A DNA stretch of 64,000 bases from Vandiemenella viatica (taxonomy: Eukaryota > Arthropoda > Insecta > Orthoptera > Morabidae): the NCBI GenBank assembly GCA_031002005.1, contig CM061914.1, positions 14,804,148 to 14,868,147 on the forward strand, in the 5' to 3' direction. A program made the translations under genes and the position numbers. Shown piece after piece: positions 1 to 11,214 of this stretch. Each line of letters opens with the position of its first letter. Within the stretch, counting starts at the first letter, position 1. A model generated the notes under the pieces. The model did not search any database. It worked only from the letters and a program-made list of their open reading frames with translations, and was not told the origin of the DNA.

Positions 1-446
1 GTTTTTAAGGACAATCAAATTTTCTGTCACTTCCTAGATTGTTATAATTGCAATATTTTGAAACAATTTCAGTAACAAAAACTTAAGTAATCACCTAGTA
101 GACTGCTGACATGCTTTTTATCAAGTTTTAGGAGTATCTATCAGACCTCAATGGTAATAGTTTGAAGTAGTGGTAAGGCACATCTCTCAAGCATTCTCAA
201 CAAAAACTGACCTCAAAGTTCTTAAAAATTTGACTCTGATTTGGATAACAGTACGAACCTTCAAGTGCTGCTAAGGTTTCATGATTATCTCTTCTTTTCC
301 TTCCAAACTTTTTGATTGTAATAATATTTTTATGTGGGGTTTCTCTTCTAACATAAAATCTGATCATAAATCAGTCACAAGAGAAAAACAATATTTGTTG
401 CAGCTGATTTTGTGAAAATTGAAGGTTTTTGTTCCCACATATAAGT

Positions 447-569
447 AACCTCTTAACATTTGAAATATAGTCTTCGCGGGTTTTCCGCCCTATACGGCGG
501 AAAACCCGCGAAGACTATATTTCATCGATACGCCGTGAAAGCCTTCGTTCTCAAACCTCTTAACATTTG
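447..569 (+). mobile_element. Tiny PLE-tail insertion with perfect hairpin and 16-bp target duplication
   Basis: The insert (463-553, 91 bp) is flanked by two identical copies of AACCTCTTAACATTTG (447-462 and 554-569), which I read as a target-site duplication. With the shared G at 462, the left part forms a perfect 28-bp inverted repeat (462-489 with 496-523) around a 6-nt loop, rich in CGCGGG and TTTTCCGCC. The right part (ATCGATACGCCGTGAAAG then CCTTCGTTCTCA) resembles the end of the ribozyme-bearing insertion near 27660-27700. I infer an extremely truncated Penelope-like element terminus. No coding capacity. Confidence 0.55.
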
Positions 570-1941
570 TTAACAACTAGAAAGTCCAATCATGTATTGA
601 AATATCTCATAACTAATGTAATTTTTCTAACTGACCAACAAGTCCAAATATTTAATCCAATAGGCGAAGTATTTCAATAAAAAAGTAAACAAACTTGTAG
701 CAATACAAGTTACAAAAGCATATAGTATTTTCATTTCTTTGGAAAAAAATTCCTGTTTCTTTTGATAAGATGGGAAAAACTTCAGTGCAAAAATTAACAT
801 CACCAAGTATTACTTATTAAAATACAAAGTATATTATATTGATGGCATCATACGCAAAATAAAATGTATTACAAAAAACATGCATGTAGATTTGAAGCCT
901 GATCAACCAGGAAATTACAATTGAAGGTTACTATTATATAAATTCCAGTCAAATTAAAATAAATTTTCTTGATAGATATACTTTAGTTTTGCTCAACAGG
1001 ATTACCCTTTATGTCTGCATGCCCTAAAATTTGAGAAAAAACCATAAGCCCAATATCTGGTGATATCAGTTCATACCATAGTCGGACACTAAATCTATTT
1101 TGATTCGTTGATGGAGTCTTTAAATCAGAGAGTAAGTGTTAGGAAGAATATAAGGCATGCCAAAATTTTTCTAAAATAATTTAGATAAAACATGGGAAAC
1201 TAGATTCTGGCCTGGAATAAAAAACCAGTGACTGCCGATGTCAGGATTCAGAGAACAGGGCTTGGAGAAATTTTGGGAGAAGAAGACATGAAATGATGGC
1301 ATGAATCTTTCCAGTTTAGTTCGATTTAACTTGAAAGCAATTTCTTATTCATTATCACCATCTTTCAATAATATGGTATACTTTGTTGCTATTACTTGCT
1401 TAAATTGAATCACTTGTGTCTTTTAATCTTGAACATGATTGAGGTATAAATGCAAATATTGTTTATTCCTGCCTTGAGCTCTGGTAAAAGATAGATTTTG
1501 TTTCTCTGTATTAATATAAATACAATGTGAAAACTATACACTAACAATTTAACTTGCAATCAAAACTGTAAAAGCTTTGGCGTATTTTGTAGAGTACAAC
1601 ATTATACTTCATATCTTTAACACCAATTTAACACAAATTTTTACTATCAACTGAAACAAGAATAGAGGAAGTTAACAAACTGAATACCAAGTCTAATAAG
1701 AGGAGGGATAGGACAGCAAACAAAAAGATTAACAGAGAGAATGAACAGCAGACAAAAGTTTTAGACAGGAACACAAAATAATTTTTTCTCTCCTGCTTTC
1801 TGCTAGGTAAATTAAATATTTACTTTATCATTGTCTGAATTATATTGCCTTTTAACATTATTTCCAGTTCCATTAGCACACAAATTGTGGATACAGAAAG
1901 GTAAGACACCTTAACTACACATTTGATACATTTTTGCTTAC
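570..1941. other. Intron 4 sequence of the CIP2A-like gene, no feature seen
   Basis: AT-rich sequence without an ORF I can place. It should be the 5' part of the intron following exon 4 of the CIP2A-like gene. I saw no convincing further exon, although one could lie beyond position 1. Confidence 0.5.
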
Positions 1942-2144
1942 CTTTTGTAAGTTAGAAGAACATCCCTCAGATGGTTATTTGATATTACATCAGCAAAAAA
2001 ATCTATAATCAAATTCATCAAGAAGTGATCTCTAGTTTTCAGTATAGTTTCAATATGATGGAATGTGACCGATATGAAGTACAGAACATCTGCATCAGTA
2101 ATTCCACCTGATATACTGTCACAGATGTTTAGTAACTTCAGAGC
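1942..2144 (-). CDS. CIP2A: CIP2A-like gene, coding exon 4
   Basis: This exon encodes 67 codons plus two bases, starting ALKLLNICDS and ending LRDVLLTYK. It is bounded by an acceptor (TTATAG just before 2144 on the minus strand) and a donor (GTAAGC after 1942), and begins in phase 0, matching the end of exon 3. The joined peptide FTSVL|ALKLLN corresponds to the family's armadillo-like helical region, and ILKTRD and the LLTYKR-like end also align with my recollection of vertebrate CIP2A. CIP2A stabilises MYC by inhibiting PP2A and takes part in mitotic DNA-break tethering with TOPBP1. Those roles come from vertebrate work and are inferred here. The intron after this exon is phase 2 and continues outside the window. 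Confidence 0.75.
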
Positions 2145-2699
2145 CTATAATGAACAAGAAAATTTGTATCTAATGAAAGAGCACAGATTCTTGAAAGACA
2201 TTATTTGATTTGCCAAATGACGCAGATAAATGGAAGTTAACACAGATCAATAATAGCAAGACAAATTTTCATCCATCTGGATGAAAAGATTCATTGTACA
2301 ATGCATAACCAGACTACACTAGTCTCATTACAGCATAACTGAAGTGACAGCAAAGAATAATGTGTAAAAAATTTTGGATCAAGATCTTCATTATGAAGAA
2401 GCTCGAAATATCTTGAAGGATTTTGCACAGTTAAGAATCTCAACCAAATACAGCGTTTAGTTTGTTGTGAAATTTCTTTTTGTTGTAAGGTTTCGGGCAA
2501 ACCGTGGTTTATATTATGCACTAGCCAGAGCCCGTAAATTCATTCCACGTAGATGAGAGACCCTCTCAGTTTTTACCAGTACTAATTTACTAAAATCTTC
2601 AATGACTTTTGTGATAATTCAACATCAGGAATCAAAATAAATAAAATAGCATTTCACAATCGAACAGAAGTAATATAAATAAATATTTATTTCATGATT
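2145..2699. other. Intron 3 sequence, nothing recognised
   Basis: AT-rich intronic sequence directly upstream of exon 4 of the CIP2A-like gene. The short ORFs here lack codon bias, domains or splice context. Confidence 0.5.
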
Positions 2700-3070
2700 A
2701 TTCATCACTAATTTATTAACAACTTGCTTTGGCCAGCATGCATTGCAATACCTATTTTTATTCCTTAAGTGGGTATGGATATAGAAAACAGACATATTAA
2801 CATGTACAAAATAACTGAAAGACAATGAAAACTGAATGGTTTCATTTGTAAATTTTGTTTAAGGAGGGTGATGGGTGAGAGTGGTTGGTTTTTGTAAACC
2901 TAATGTAGGCAAAACATTTCTCTTTATTTTAAAGTATATGTGTGCACTGTTCCATCGAAAATGTGATAAAAACTGAGTTTCTATAAACAACTTTTGAAAT
3001 TAAGGTGTGTGGGAGAAAAGAGGGAGAGGGGTTTGACTTATATAAACCAAATACAGACAGTACTTTTCTG
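2700..3070. repeat. Dispersed repeat with internal ~138-bp units (left part)
   Basis: Motifs such as GCATGCATTGCAATACC, TTAAGTGGGTATGGATATAG and TTAACATGTACAAAATAA start the repeat. They are followed by degenerate units containing 'gagagg...gttg...aaacc(a/t)aatgta' and 'aaagtatatgtg...gttccatcgaaa'. The same repeat appears at 4691-5130, 11215-11290 with 13898-13960, and 15811-15970. The PLE at 3070-4690 sits inside this copy. Confidence 0.5.
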
Positions 3071-4690
3071 TTTATAAACGTTTCTCGGGAAACAAACCGA
3101 GTAATATTGTTATTAATGCACAATATTTCAGCGACTTTATTCTCTGTCGCCATCTTCAGGTGCAGTTGCAAGTCTTGAAGTCTGCCTTGAAGTCAGCCTT
3201 GAGCATGTTGTTTGTAAACTGGCATGGCAACGACAGATGTTGTTATGTTGCCTAGCAGCATCTCAGATGTCATTAGACGCCCGCGGAACACAAAAAGCAG
3301 AGCGTTGGTGATGAGCAGCCTCATTTACAGGAATCCATGCATCACTTATCTGGAATCCACAATCCCTGTTTACCAAATCAGACGCGAGGCGAATTTCAAA
3401 TGCTTCTTTAATGACGCTGTCCCAGAAGCCTCTCGCATGTGTCAACACCTTAGTCGCTTCGAAATCGAAACCATGTCCTTCTGTCAAACTATGTTCCGCC
3501 ACTGCTGATTTGTCTTTTTGCCTCAGGTGAACATGTCAGGCGTGTTCCAAACAACGTTGTTGTACGCGCCGTATGGTCTGACCGATGTATTTCTTTCCAC
3601 ATTCACACGGGATGCAGTGAACTCCGGGTGTACGGAGGTCATCTTTTGCAGAGCGTAAAATGTTTCTCAATTTTTGAGGTGGTAGAAAAATGGTCTTAAT
3701 GCCATTTCTTGCCAGGACTCTTCCGACCCTAGATGTTGTGGCGCCAGAGTACGGCAAGAAGGCTAATTTATCGTGTTTATTAGGCCTACGTTTTATTTCC
3801 CGGAATGCCAACTGTATCTGATGTTCATTGTATCCATTCTTTCTGAAGGTATCACGGAGATGTTTTAACTCACTAGGAAGGCTGTCTTTATCACATATTG
3901 CCCGCGCTCTGTGGACAAGAGTAGTTAGTACTGTATTGCGCTGTGCAGGGTGATGGTGACTGCGCGCTTTTAGGTAAAGGTCTGTATGCGTTGGCTTCCT
4001 ATACACCGTGTGTCCCAAAGTTCCATCAGATTTCTTTATAATCAGAATGTCCAAAAAGGGCAAGCGGCCTTCCTTTTCAACCTCCATCGTAAATTGGATG
4101 TTTTTGTTAACACTGTTCAAGTGAAGGAGAAACTTATCAAGATTGTCTCTGCCATGAGGCCAAACAACAAATGTGTCATCCACATATCGAAAGAAGGCAC
4201 TGGGCTTCACTTTCCAACGCTTTCTCCTCAAAATGTTCCATATAGAAATCAGCTATAACAGGTGACTGCTCATTGCAATTCCCTCGACCTGTTCATAGTA
4301 GTGGCCGTCATACAAGAAGTGCGATGATTGTAATGTGTGGCGGAACAGCTCAACTAACCTGGGCTCGAAGTGCTGTTGTAGTAGAGCCATCGTATCAGCC
4401 AGAGGAACCCTGGTGAAGAGGGAAACCACATCGAAACTCACCATCAAATCCTGTTGACGTAGGTGAAGTTCTTTAACAGTATTAATAAATTCCACCAAGT
4501 TTTTTACATGGTGAACACATTTTCCCACAATTGGCGATAACAGCCCGGTCAAGTATCGAGCCAGATTATAAGTGGCCGATCAAATAGTACACACTATTGG
4601 CCGTAATGGTGTTCCTTGTTTATGGATTTTTGGTAATCCATAAAGTCTGGGTAGAACAGCTGCGCGGGGTTGTAACTGTGTCTTCTGGTA
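3070..4690 (-). mobile_element. Penelope-like element with RT and GIY-YIG endonuclease, decayed
   Basis: On the minus strand, conceptual translation gives RT pieces in order. GLPKIHK..PLRPIV-like residues lie at about 4600-4660 and VSFDVVSLFTRVP at about 4400-4440. The catalytic RYVDD follows at about 4175-4190 with FLDILI and VYRKPTHTD after it. Next come a GIY-YIG endonuclease start (CECGKKYIGQT, about 3570-3615) and its C-terminal part (AEHSLTEGHGFDF..., FWDSVIKEA, NRDCGFQ, 3263-3502). This RT plus GIY-YIG order is diagnostic of Penelope-like retroelements. Frames break near 4240-4250 and 3510-3536, so it is a pseudogene. A hammerhead ribozyme follows at 3117-3164. The element interrupts the satellite-like repeat at 2700-5130 in intron 3 of the CIP2A-like gene. 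Confidence 0.85.
3117..3164 (-). ncRNA. Hammerhead ribozyme of a Penelope-like element
   Basis: On the minus strand the order is TGCAC (stem I 5' arm), CTGAAGA (core; N7 is A), TGGCGAC (stem II), a short loop, GTCGCT (stem II), GAAA (core), TATT, then GTGCA (stem I 3' arm). Stem I pairs 5 bp perfectly. Stem III would be the 2-bp palindrome AU/AU, as in the dimeric hammerheads described from PLEs. The cleavage-site base is U rather than C, so activity may be reduced. It sits just downstream of the GIY-YIG coding region, the expected place. Confidence 0.7.
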
Positions 4691-5130
4691 GCCCAGAACA
4701 TTTCAGTAAAGCGCAGCTATGTATAAAGAACACTGACAAAAATTTATGTGGTGGAAATAGTGATAGGGGTTGGCTTTCTGAAAATCAAATTTACACAGTA
4801 TTTTCCTGTTTGTTTAAATGTATATGTGTGCAAAGGACCATTGAAATCAGATGTGTGGGGATGTATAAACAATATTTACAAAAATAAGTGGGTAGAAAGA
4901 GGGAAAGGGTTAGGATTTATGAAAACCAAATGTATACACTATTTATTTGTTGGTTTTAAAGAATATGTGATGCAAAGTTCCGTCGATATGCGATAAAAAC
5001 TGTGGGTATGTGTAAAGAACATTGACATAAATTAAGGGGATGGAAAGGGGAAGAGGGGTTGAGTTTTTGCAAATCAAATGTATGCAGTTTTAAAGTACAC
5101 ATGTAAAAGTTCCTTTTTTTAAACTTATGG
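4691..5130. repeat. ~138-bp tandem repeat, about three units
   Basis: Units recur with a spacing near 138 bp; for example ATTGAAATCAGATGTG at about 4840 and a related GTCGATATGCGATAAA at about 4980. They alternate with gggtagaaagaggg-like and aaaaccaaatgtatac-like motifs. This is the right part of the repeat interrupted by the PLE at 3070-4690. Confidence 0.55.
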
Positions 5131-5539
5131 CTTTACACCTCATCGAGGTAATTAGAGGCAGGAAAGGACTGGCATGGCAATACTTTGGGTCAGATGTTAG
5201 ATGTTCTTGCTCACATTAATCTCCGAGTGCTGGGCTGCCTCTTTTGCACCTCTTGCCTTTCTTCTCCACCAAGTGATTTGTTGAGGTCTTCTCCATAACC
5301 CTGGTAAGGGGCCCTCACAAGGTGCTGCGAGCCGGGCTAAGGTTTTGTTAAGAGGTGTTACTCCTGTATCACTCCCCCGTGTTTTTTAAATCCTCTATCT
5401 TCTGGTCGAGGTTGATCTGATTTTAGAAGCTTTGAAGAATATCCCCTTTCTGAAAACAATTCAACTAAATATTGCGTCAAAAATATTAATATCTTTGTTT
5501 ACATAATCCTGAAGCCTCTTTTCTCTTTTTATTAATTTC

Positions 5540-8120
5540 ATGTATAGCTGATCAAGCCATTTCTTTTCGCTTCATTCAGTCTTCTTCTTCTACGGTAGTC
5601 GGTCCTGGGATTGGTCTGTGGCGGTCTTCCATTCAGCTCTACTCTCTGTCCTCCTCTATATCTCCTACAGCCAACATCTTCTATTATCTGCTGGATGTAC
5701 TTTAACTGTGGTCTTCCTTCTCTTTCCATCTACCATTCCCTCCATTATTGTTTTTACTCATATTGACCTCCATGTTTTTATACTCTCCCGCCTTCTCAAA
5801 AATTTCCTCACTAGTAGCCTTGTCTCTCCAGCTAATCTTTAACATCCTTCTGTAGCATCATTGCTCAATCGAAATTAATCTTTGTTTCTCTTCTGTACCA
5901 ACTGTCCAGGTCTCACATTCATACAGGGCAATACTCCTGACATAAGCTTTAAATAGTCTTTTCCTCATTGTCCATCTGATGTTATTTGTTGTAAAAATTC
6001 GTTTCTTTTTATCGAACGCTATTTTTGCTTGTGCAATCCTGCACTTTATCTCCTCCTTGCTTCTTCCATCATTTGTGATTTTGCTTCCTCGGTAGCAGAA
6101 TTTTTGGACATCCTCCAATGTTTCTCCATTAATTTTAATTTTCGAGTTTTTATTAATTTTCATATTGTACTCATTCCTCATATTTCCAAAATTTTCTTAA
6201 GATCCTCTTCACTTTCTGTTACTATCATAATGTCATCTGTGAATCGAATCATATTTACTAGTTTTCCCTGTATCTTTATCCCAGCATCAATTTCGTCTCT
6301 GATCTTATCCAGTGAGTCTTGAATATAGGCATTGAAAATTAAGGGAGACAGGGCACAGCCTTGTCTGACTCCTTTACTTATTGCTGCTTCCTCTTGTTTA
6401 TTTCCAACCTTTATTATAGCCGTTTAATTTTTGTAAAGATTCCATATTAGCCACCAATCTCTGTATTGTATACCTATTTTTCTGAGGATCTTGAACATCT
6501 TCCCCCATTTAATATTATCAAATGCTTTTTCAATATCTATGAAACCTAAATACGTTTTTTTGCCTTTCTCTGTGCTCTTTTTTATTATTAGCCTCAGTGC
6601 AATAATTGCTTCCCTTGTACCTCTCCTCTTCCTGAAACTGAATTGGTCTTCTGTTAGAAACTCTTCTAGTTGTTTTTCCATTTGTTGTAGTACTACATTG
6701 GTGATAATTTTTGATGCATGAGCTACTAAGCTTACTGATTGATATTGCTCACATGTTTTAGCACCTAGCTTCTTTGGTAAAGCATGATTACATTTTCTTC
6801 AAAGTCTGAGGGTATTTTTCCTTCCTTATAAATCTCCTGTACTAGCTGGAACAATCTTCCGTTCATTACAGGATGACTTTTTTCCACGAGTTACACTTTC
6901 AGATTACCGATACCCAGTGCCTTATTATTATCTCCCTAGTGCCATTTCAGATTCCTCTCTTAATAAACTGTATCCTTTATTTTCTTCTTTCACTTCATCC
7001 TCTCTTTCTAGAATCTTATTTTCATCTACTTTTGCATCCATGTACAGGTTTCCTCTGTATTCCTTCCACCTTTTCACAGTTTCACCATGATCGCTAGGAT
7101 GTTACCTGGAGCATTTATTGCACTGCCTTTGGCACCAAAGAAAGTTTTAGCTATTTTATATGCAGCTTCCATACTGCCATTCCGTATTTTTTCTTCAATT
7201 TTGGAGCAGATACTCTGAGTGGCAGAGTTTTCATTCAGTACATGATTTAAATTTTGAAGAATGGTTTCCATGATAATGAATCATACTGATTTGATTATGC
7301 TGCTTACATAATACTGTGTAGCCTGTAAACAGTTACTTGCTCTGGCCTCCATCGATTTCCCACAGCCAGACATGACCTACTTGTACTAAGGATACACGTG
7401 TCATGCACACGAAAAGGTCCTTGCAGTTTCCATCATTGATTAAACTCTCACTTTGCTTCCAGACGTTCAGTTCCCTATCTTGACGCTAGTATTTATTTAT
7501 CGACTTTCACAAAGTGTGAGCTACCTACATCGCTTGTTGCTGAATTACTTCTACCAGAATGCCACCCAGACCCCAGAGCCACGTTACCAAATATTGTATT
7601 TATTTCTCACACTACCCCCAGATACCAATCTCTAAAGTATCGGTGACAGTTTGTATCTCCTGGCAAAATACTCTTGTGTTCCCCATGTTTATTCTCATCA
7701 TCAGGAGTAACACTTCTGCAGCAGTTTTCCATCCTTGTTAATGGTTATGCCACCCGCGGGATGTCACAATATCTCTTCGAAGACTGTGACTCAGCTTCAG
7801 TTTGTGCTCTGGCCAGGTCAATCATGATGTGATCACTGTTACACACATTTTTCTACATAGGTTCCCAGATCATAAATTGGCTAACATTAAATCAATTTGT
7901 AATGAACTTTTGTCCTGTTGTTATATGTGTAGGGATTGTGTGCCAGATTCCTGACTTCTAAGTTCTGTTCACTTAGTGCTTCACCTATTGTGCCTGTCTC
8001 TGCATTATGTCAAAGTTCAGATTTTATATTGCCATCTGGCATTATTACTATTGTCATGTCTCTCATGGTACTGCACACCTTTCTTAATTTTTCAATGTAT
8101 GGCTCAACAGAACCCCTAAA
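5540..8120 (-). mobile_element. Decayed non-LTR retrotransposon (endonuclease plus RT)
   Basis: Minus-strand fragments appear in the order expected for a LINE ORF2. The endonuclease pieces come first: a dNIK-like stretch and GTIGEALSEQNLEVRN at about 7930-8110, then NSDHIMIDL at about 7800-7850. Next are RT palm segments (EDQFSFRKRRGTREA, FIDIEKAFDNIKW, 6424-6681), then the thumb/C-terminal part (KINGETLEDVQKFCY, AYVRSIALYECETW, 5858-6181) and the tail YIQQIIEDVGCRRY (5538-5729). Stops and frameshifts separate them. The RT resembles the family at 14100-15810; I do not assign a clade. It lies in intron 3 of the CIP2A-like gene. Confidence 0.75.
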
Positions 8121-9261
8121 TTAAAAATACATTTGCTTGTATTATATTACTGCAGTCAACATTTTACTGCACACGTCATATGGTCATCATAGAACTATGT
8201 TATCTTGGTTACAATAACTTGTCTAGATAACACAACCATTGCTATTACCGTGTTCCAGACTGCTGACAATATCTGTGATGGCACCAACACGTTTTGAATT
8301 TTTCTGAAGTTGAAATATAGGATTCCTGGAGAAATACGACATTCCATTTAAGTTTCCCCGACCGCTTCTCCCATTACGTAACAGCACGTTGCTTCTACAG
8401 CTTCTAAGCTTACAATTTATTTCATTCCTTACGGATGCGTGGTGCGGATGTTGTAGTGTGGCTATGGTGTTTTGAAACAAAGAACACCCACAAGTTAATA
8501 CATACTGTTTCTGTAGCAGATCTGGATCAAAATTTTTATTCTCTCTTTCAAAGACTGCGTGTTCAAGAGTGAGAAGGTTATGGAGTCTATGTTGCAAACT
8601 GTTGGATATAACTATTTCAGTGGAAATTTGAGATTTAGAGTCTCCTCAAGCATTTAAGACTTGTTTCAAAATCGCTACATCTTTTTTTTTGTATCTACAG
8701 CAATATGCCTGTCCAGCATAGTTCCCAAATCAACTGGTAGTTCCACCAACTTTGATATTGTTAAAGGCTATGAGTCACATTCATGTCTTTCTGGACTGCC
8801 TGCCAGCATCCCGCACCATCCCTCAACACAAAAGAGAGTGGTATGATGTCAAGAAAAGCCACCTTGTATTTCTTATCTGTCTTGGAAGGACGGTCTTCTT
8901 TATTACTTAGGGAGTGTGCATAACTACGTGGCTTGGTCTAGGGGAGAAGGGGTTGGCTGGAAAGCTATGCTGGACTATGTGGGGAGGCTTCCAGGCCAGG
9001 CCACATAACTTTTTGTTCATATTATTTGTCACAGTTACAGAACACACAACCGTTTGTGAATATTTATTTCCGCCATTTAATTATCCCCGTATGTAATTTA
9101 TGATAGTCTGAAAAGAGAAAATAGTACAAAATGTCTTCTGGAATACATAATCTTATGTAAAATGTATATGTAATTTTAAATAAACAAAGGTTTGAAGTTT
9201 GACAGAGATGGTGAGCAATGGTTAAAAAGAGGGAGAGGAAAGTGGGTCATTAAAAATGATG
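8121..9261. other. Unassigned intronic stretch with a 124-codon ORF
   Basis: An open frame on the minus strand (8223-8597) encodes a 124-residue peptide with no domain, signal peptide or splice context that I recognise. The surroundings contain no transposon termini I could pair. The rest is AT-rich and featureless. Confidence 0.3.
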
Positions 9262-9269
9262 GGTGGGGT

Positions 9270-9718
9270 CATGGGCGTATCCAGCGAGGGGCTGCTGCCC
9301 CCCCCCCCCCCCCCTAGAAGAAAAATTAAGTTGCCTTCAGTACGCTTCGACGAGTGAAGAACTAGTTCAGGAGCACTTTGGGAGATTGACTGGATTATGT
9401 CTGATGAGTGTGCATCGAAATTTCGTGAGATATTATTGACAAACAAAATTATTGAAATTGAAAATCCGAGACAATTAATGTTTACATAAAAAACTAACCG
9501 ACTTACGATCTTAATTAACTACATAGTAGGTCCTTAGATTAAGTAGTTGGGTTACTATATTAATCAATGATAAAAATAGTATCCTGAATAGGTTTGAGTT
9601 TGATTTTGTAATGTCATGTTTCAGTCCCCCACCCCACTTCCTCGAAACCAAAATGAGTTGCCCCCCCCCCCAGTTCAAATCCTTCCCCCCTCTAGTTCTG
9701 ATCCTGGATACGCCCTTG
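9270..9718. mobile_element. Non-autonomous hAT element (MITE), copy 1
   Basis: The ends are CATGGGCGTATCCAG and CTGGATACGCCCTTG, flanked by the 8-bp target duplication GGTGGGGT (9262-9269 and 9719-9726), typical of hAT. The interior has a C-homopolymer (about 9298-9314) and shares GTTGCCTTCAGTACGCTTCG with copy 2 at 13017-13419. No transposase remains. Confidence 0.85.
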
Positions 9719-9726
9719 GGTGGGGT

Positions 9727-10307
9727 GGGTAAAATCTGATAGGTGGGGTCAGAACAGAATGTTCAGAGCAAAATTTATAGCAATATATATGAGGAAGCTG
9801 ATTTAATAAATAAAAAAATTAATGAAATACTTTTTTTGGAAAAGTACAAAAAACACTAGGAAAAAAACCATAAACAAATTGTCATACAATTTTGTAAATT
9901 GTATCAAAATTATTACAGCTCTTCTACGTGAAAGAGTAATTATTTTTCTGTAAAACTCTTTAAGATCAGCCCAGCAGTTCATTTCTTTAGACACTTCAGA
10001 GACTTAATTAGTACAGTCAAATTAAGTCAACCATTAAAATTAAAAAAAAACATAACTTTCTACCATTCAGGGATGGAGTTGTAGCTTCTTTTACCATTCC
10101 TACTAATATGTAATGTACGCTTTGAACCAAACAACCTGTATACATATTTTCACTAAACTTTACGAATCTGAATAAAAAATAAACAAAGTTGTTTGTATAA
10201 GTTTAAAAAAAAATTTGGGAAGTATCCCCATCCAAATCAGTACCATAAATTAAACAAATTTATTATATAACAACAAGACAAAATAAGAAATAAAAGATTA
10301 TACTAAC
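9727..10307. other. Intron 3 sequence, nothing recognised
   Basis: AT-rich sequence with several A/T runs, directly downstream of exon 3 of the CIP2A-like gene. No paired repeats or coding regions found. Confidence 0.5.
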
Positions 10308-10550
10308 CAGTACAGATGTGAATATATTGTCATTCTTTAATTTAAGTATAGTCCGCAAGAACGCTTTATTGTCCACACATCGGAAAAGTGTGTATACAGC
10401 TGGAGTGTTCTTGTTGCATAAGTTAACCAACACACCAAGAGATAATGTGCCGATATCATTTTTCTCATTGGCTATCCAAGAAGTTAGTATTGACATCAGT
10501 TTCTTTAAATGTGCTTCCTGCCATGGAATTTTGGTCCCATATGTCAATTC
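10308..10550 (-). CDS. CIP2A: CIP2A-like gene, coding exon 3
   Basis: The exon is exactly 81 codons, phase 0 at both ends, with acceptor TTGTAG before GAATTGACATATGGG and donor GTTAGT after CTG. It encodes ELTYGTKIPW at the start, then LGVLVNLCNKNTP and FLRTILKLKN. It aligns well with the vertebrate CIP2A armadillo region, where I recall LTYNVKI and LGLLANLCRHN at equivalent spacing. The upstream exon ends KSMQ, giving SMQ|ELTY across the junction, which fits the family. The first ORF codon is TTG (Leu), so it is not a start codon; the exon is internal. Introns of 13.4 kb and 8.2 kb flank it. Confidence 0.85.
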
Positions 10551-11214
10551 CTACAATTTTAACCAATCAGTAATATCTTGTACATCAGAGAAATATCTTA
10601 TTTTCAAAGTTATTTGCAAACATCTAAATACATATGAACAAAAAATTGGTTGTCTACTTATCATGATTTCAATTTGATGTGTAAATATCACAGTATACTG
10701 GTTTATGTTAATACTTTTAATCTCAAAATTTGTTTTACTTACCATTTAATCAACACTTAAACAGAGTTTTGAGAAAGGATGGTCATTATTAAACAAGGAC
10801 AGGAGGAGCTTAATCGCTCACCCACAGATGATGTTAATTCACAAAAACTTACGAGACGCTAAGATAAATAAAACTTTCAGGGGTAGACTGTTCAACAGTA
10901 GAAGAGGAATGGAAAGCTGGAGAGAATTTCTGACTTGGTATCTACACGTTTTATGCCTGCAGTCATCTGTGGTCAGCCAATGGTTCCTTTTTCAGTCATT
11001 TAATTTAGATTCCATTACCAACAAAACAGTAACCAACAATAATTTTCTGTTCATCAGAGTGAGCATGTTTATGCAGCAAATTAAAGTGACAGATGTGAAA
11101 GAAATAATTTTAAAGTTTCAGTTGCAGAACAAGCAAAACTAATTAATGCATTTGAAAACTATTGTAAAACTGAAGCCTCAAGTCTATAAATCTAAAAATA
11201 AAAAATTGAATTAT
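10551..11214. other. Intron 2 sequence, nothing recognised
   Basis: AT-rich intronic sequence just upstream of exon 3. A 104-codon plus-strand ORF at 10828-11142 shows no recognisable domain. Confidence 0.4.

Noticed and set aside
215..310. Possible fifth exon of the CIP2A-like gene on the minus strand
   Set aside because: A frame with HETLAALEGSYCYP ends at a GTCAGT, but it does not resemble the next CIP2A region and the acceptor is weak.
7680..7715. Additional hammerhead (CTGATGA on the minus strand)
   Set aside because: No GAAA box or stem II follows within the required distance.
8223..8597. 124-codon minus-strand ORF as a gene or exon
   Set aside because: No domain, splice context or similarity recognised, and the composition is like its surroundings.
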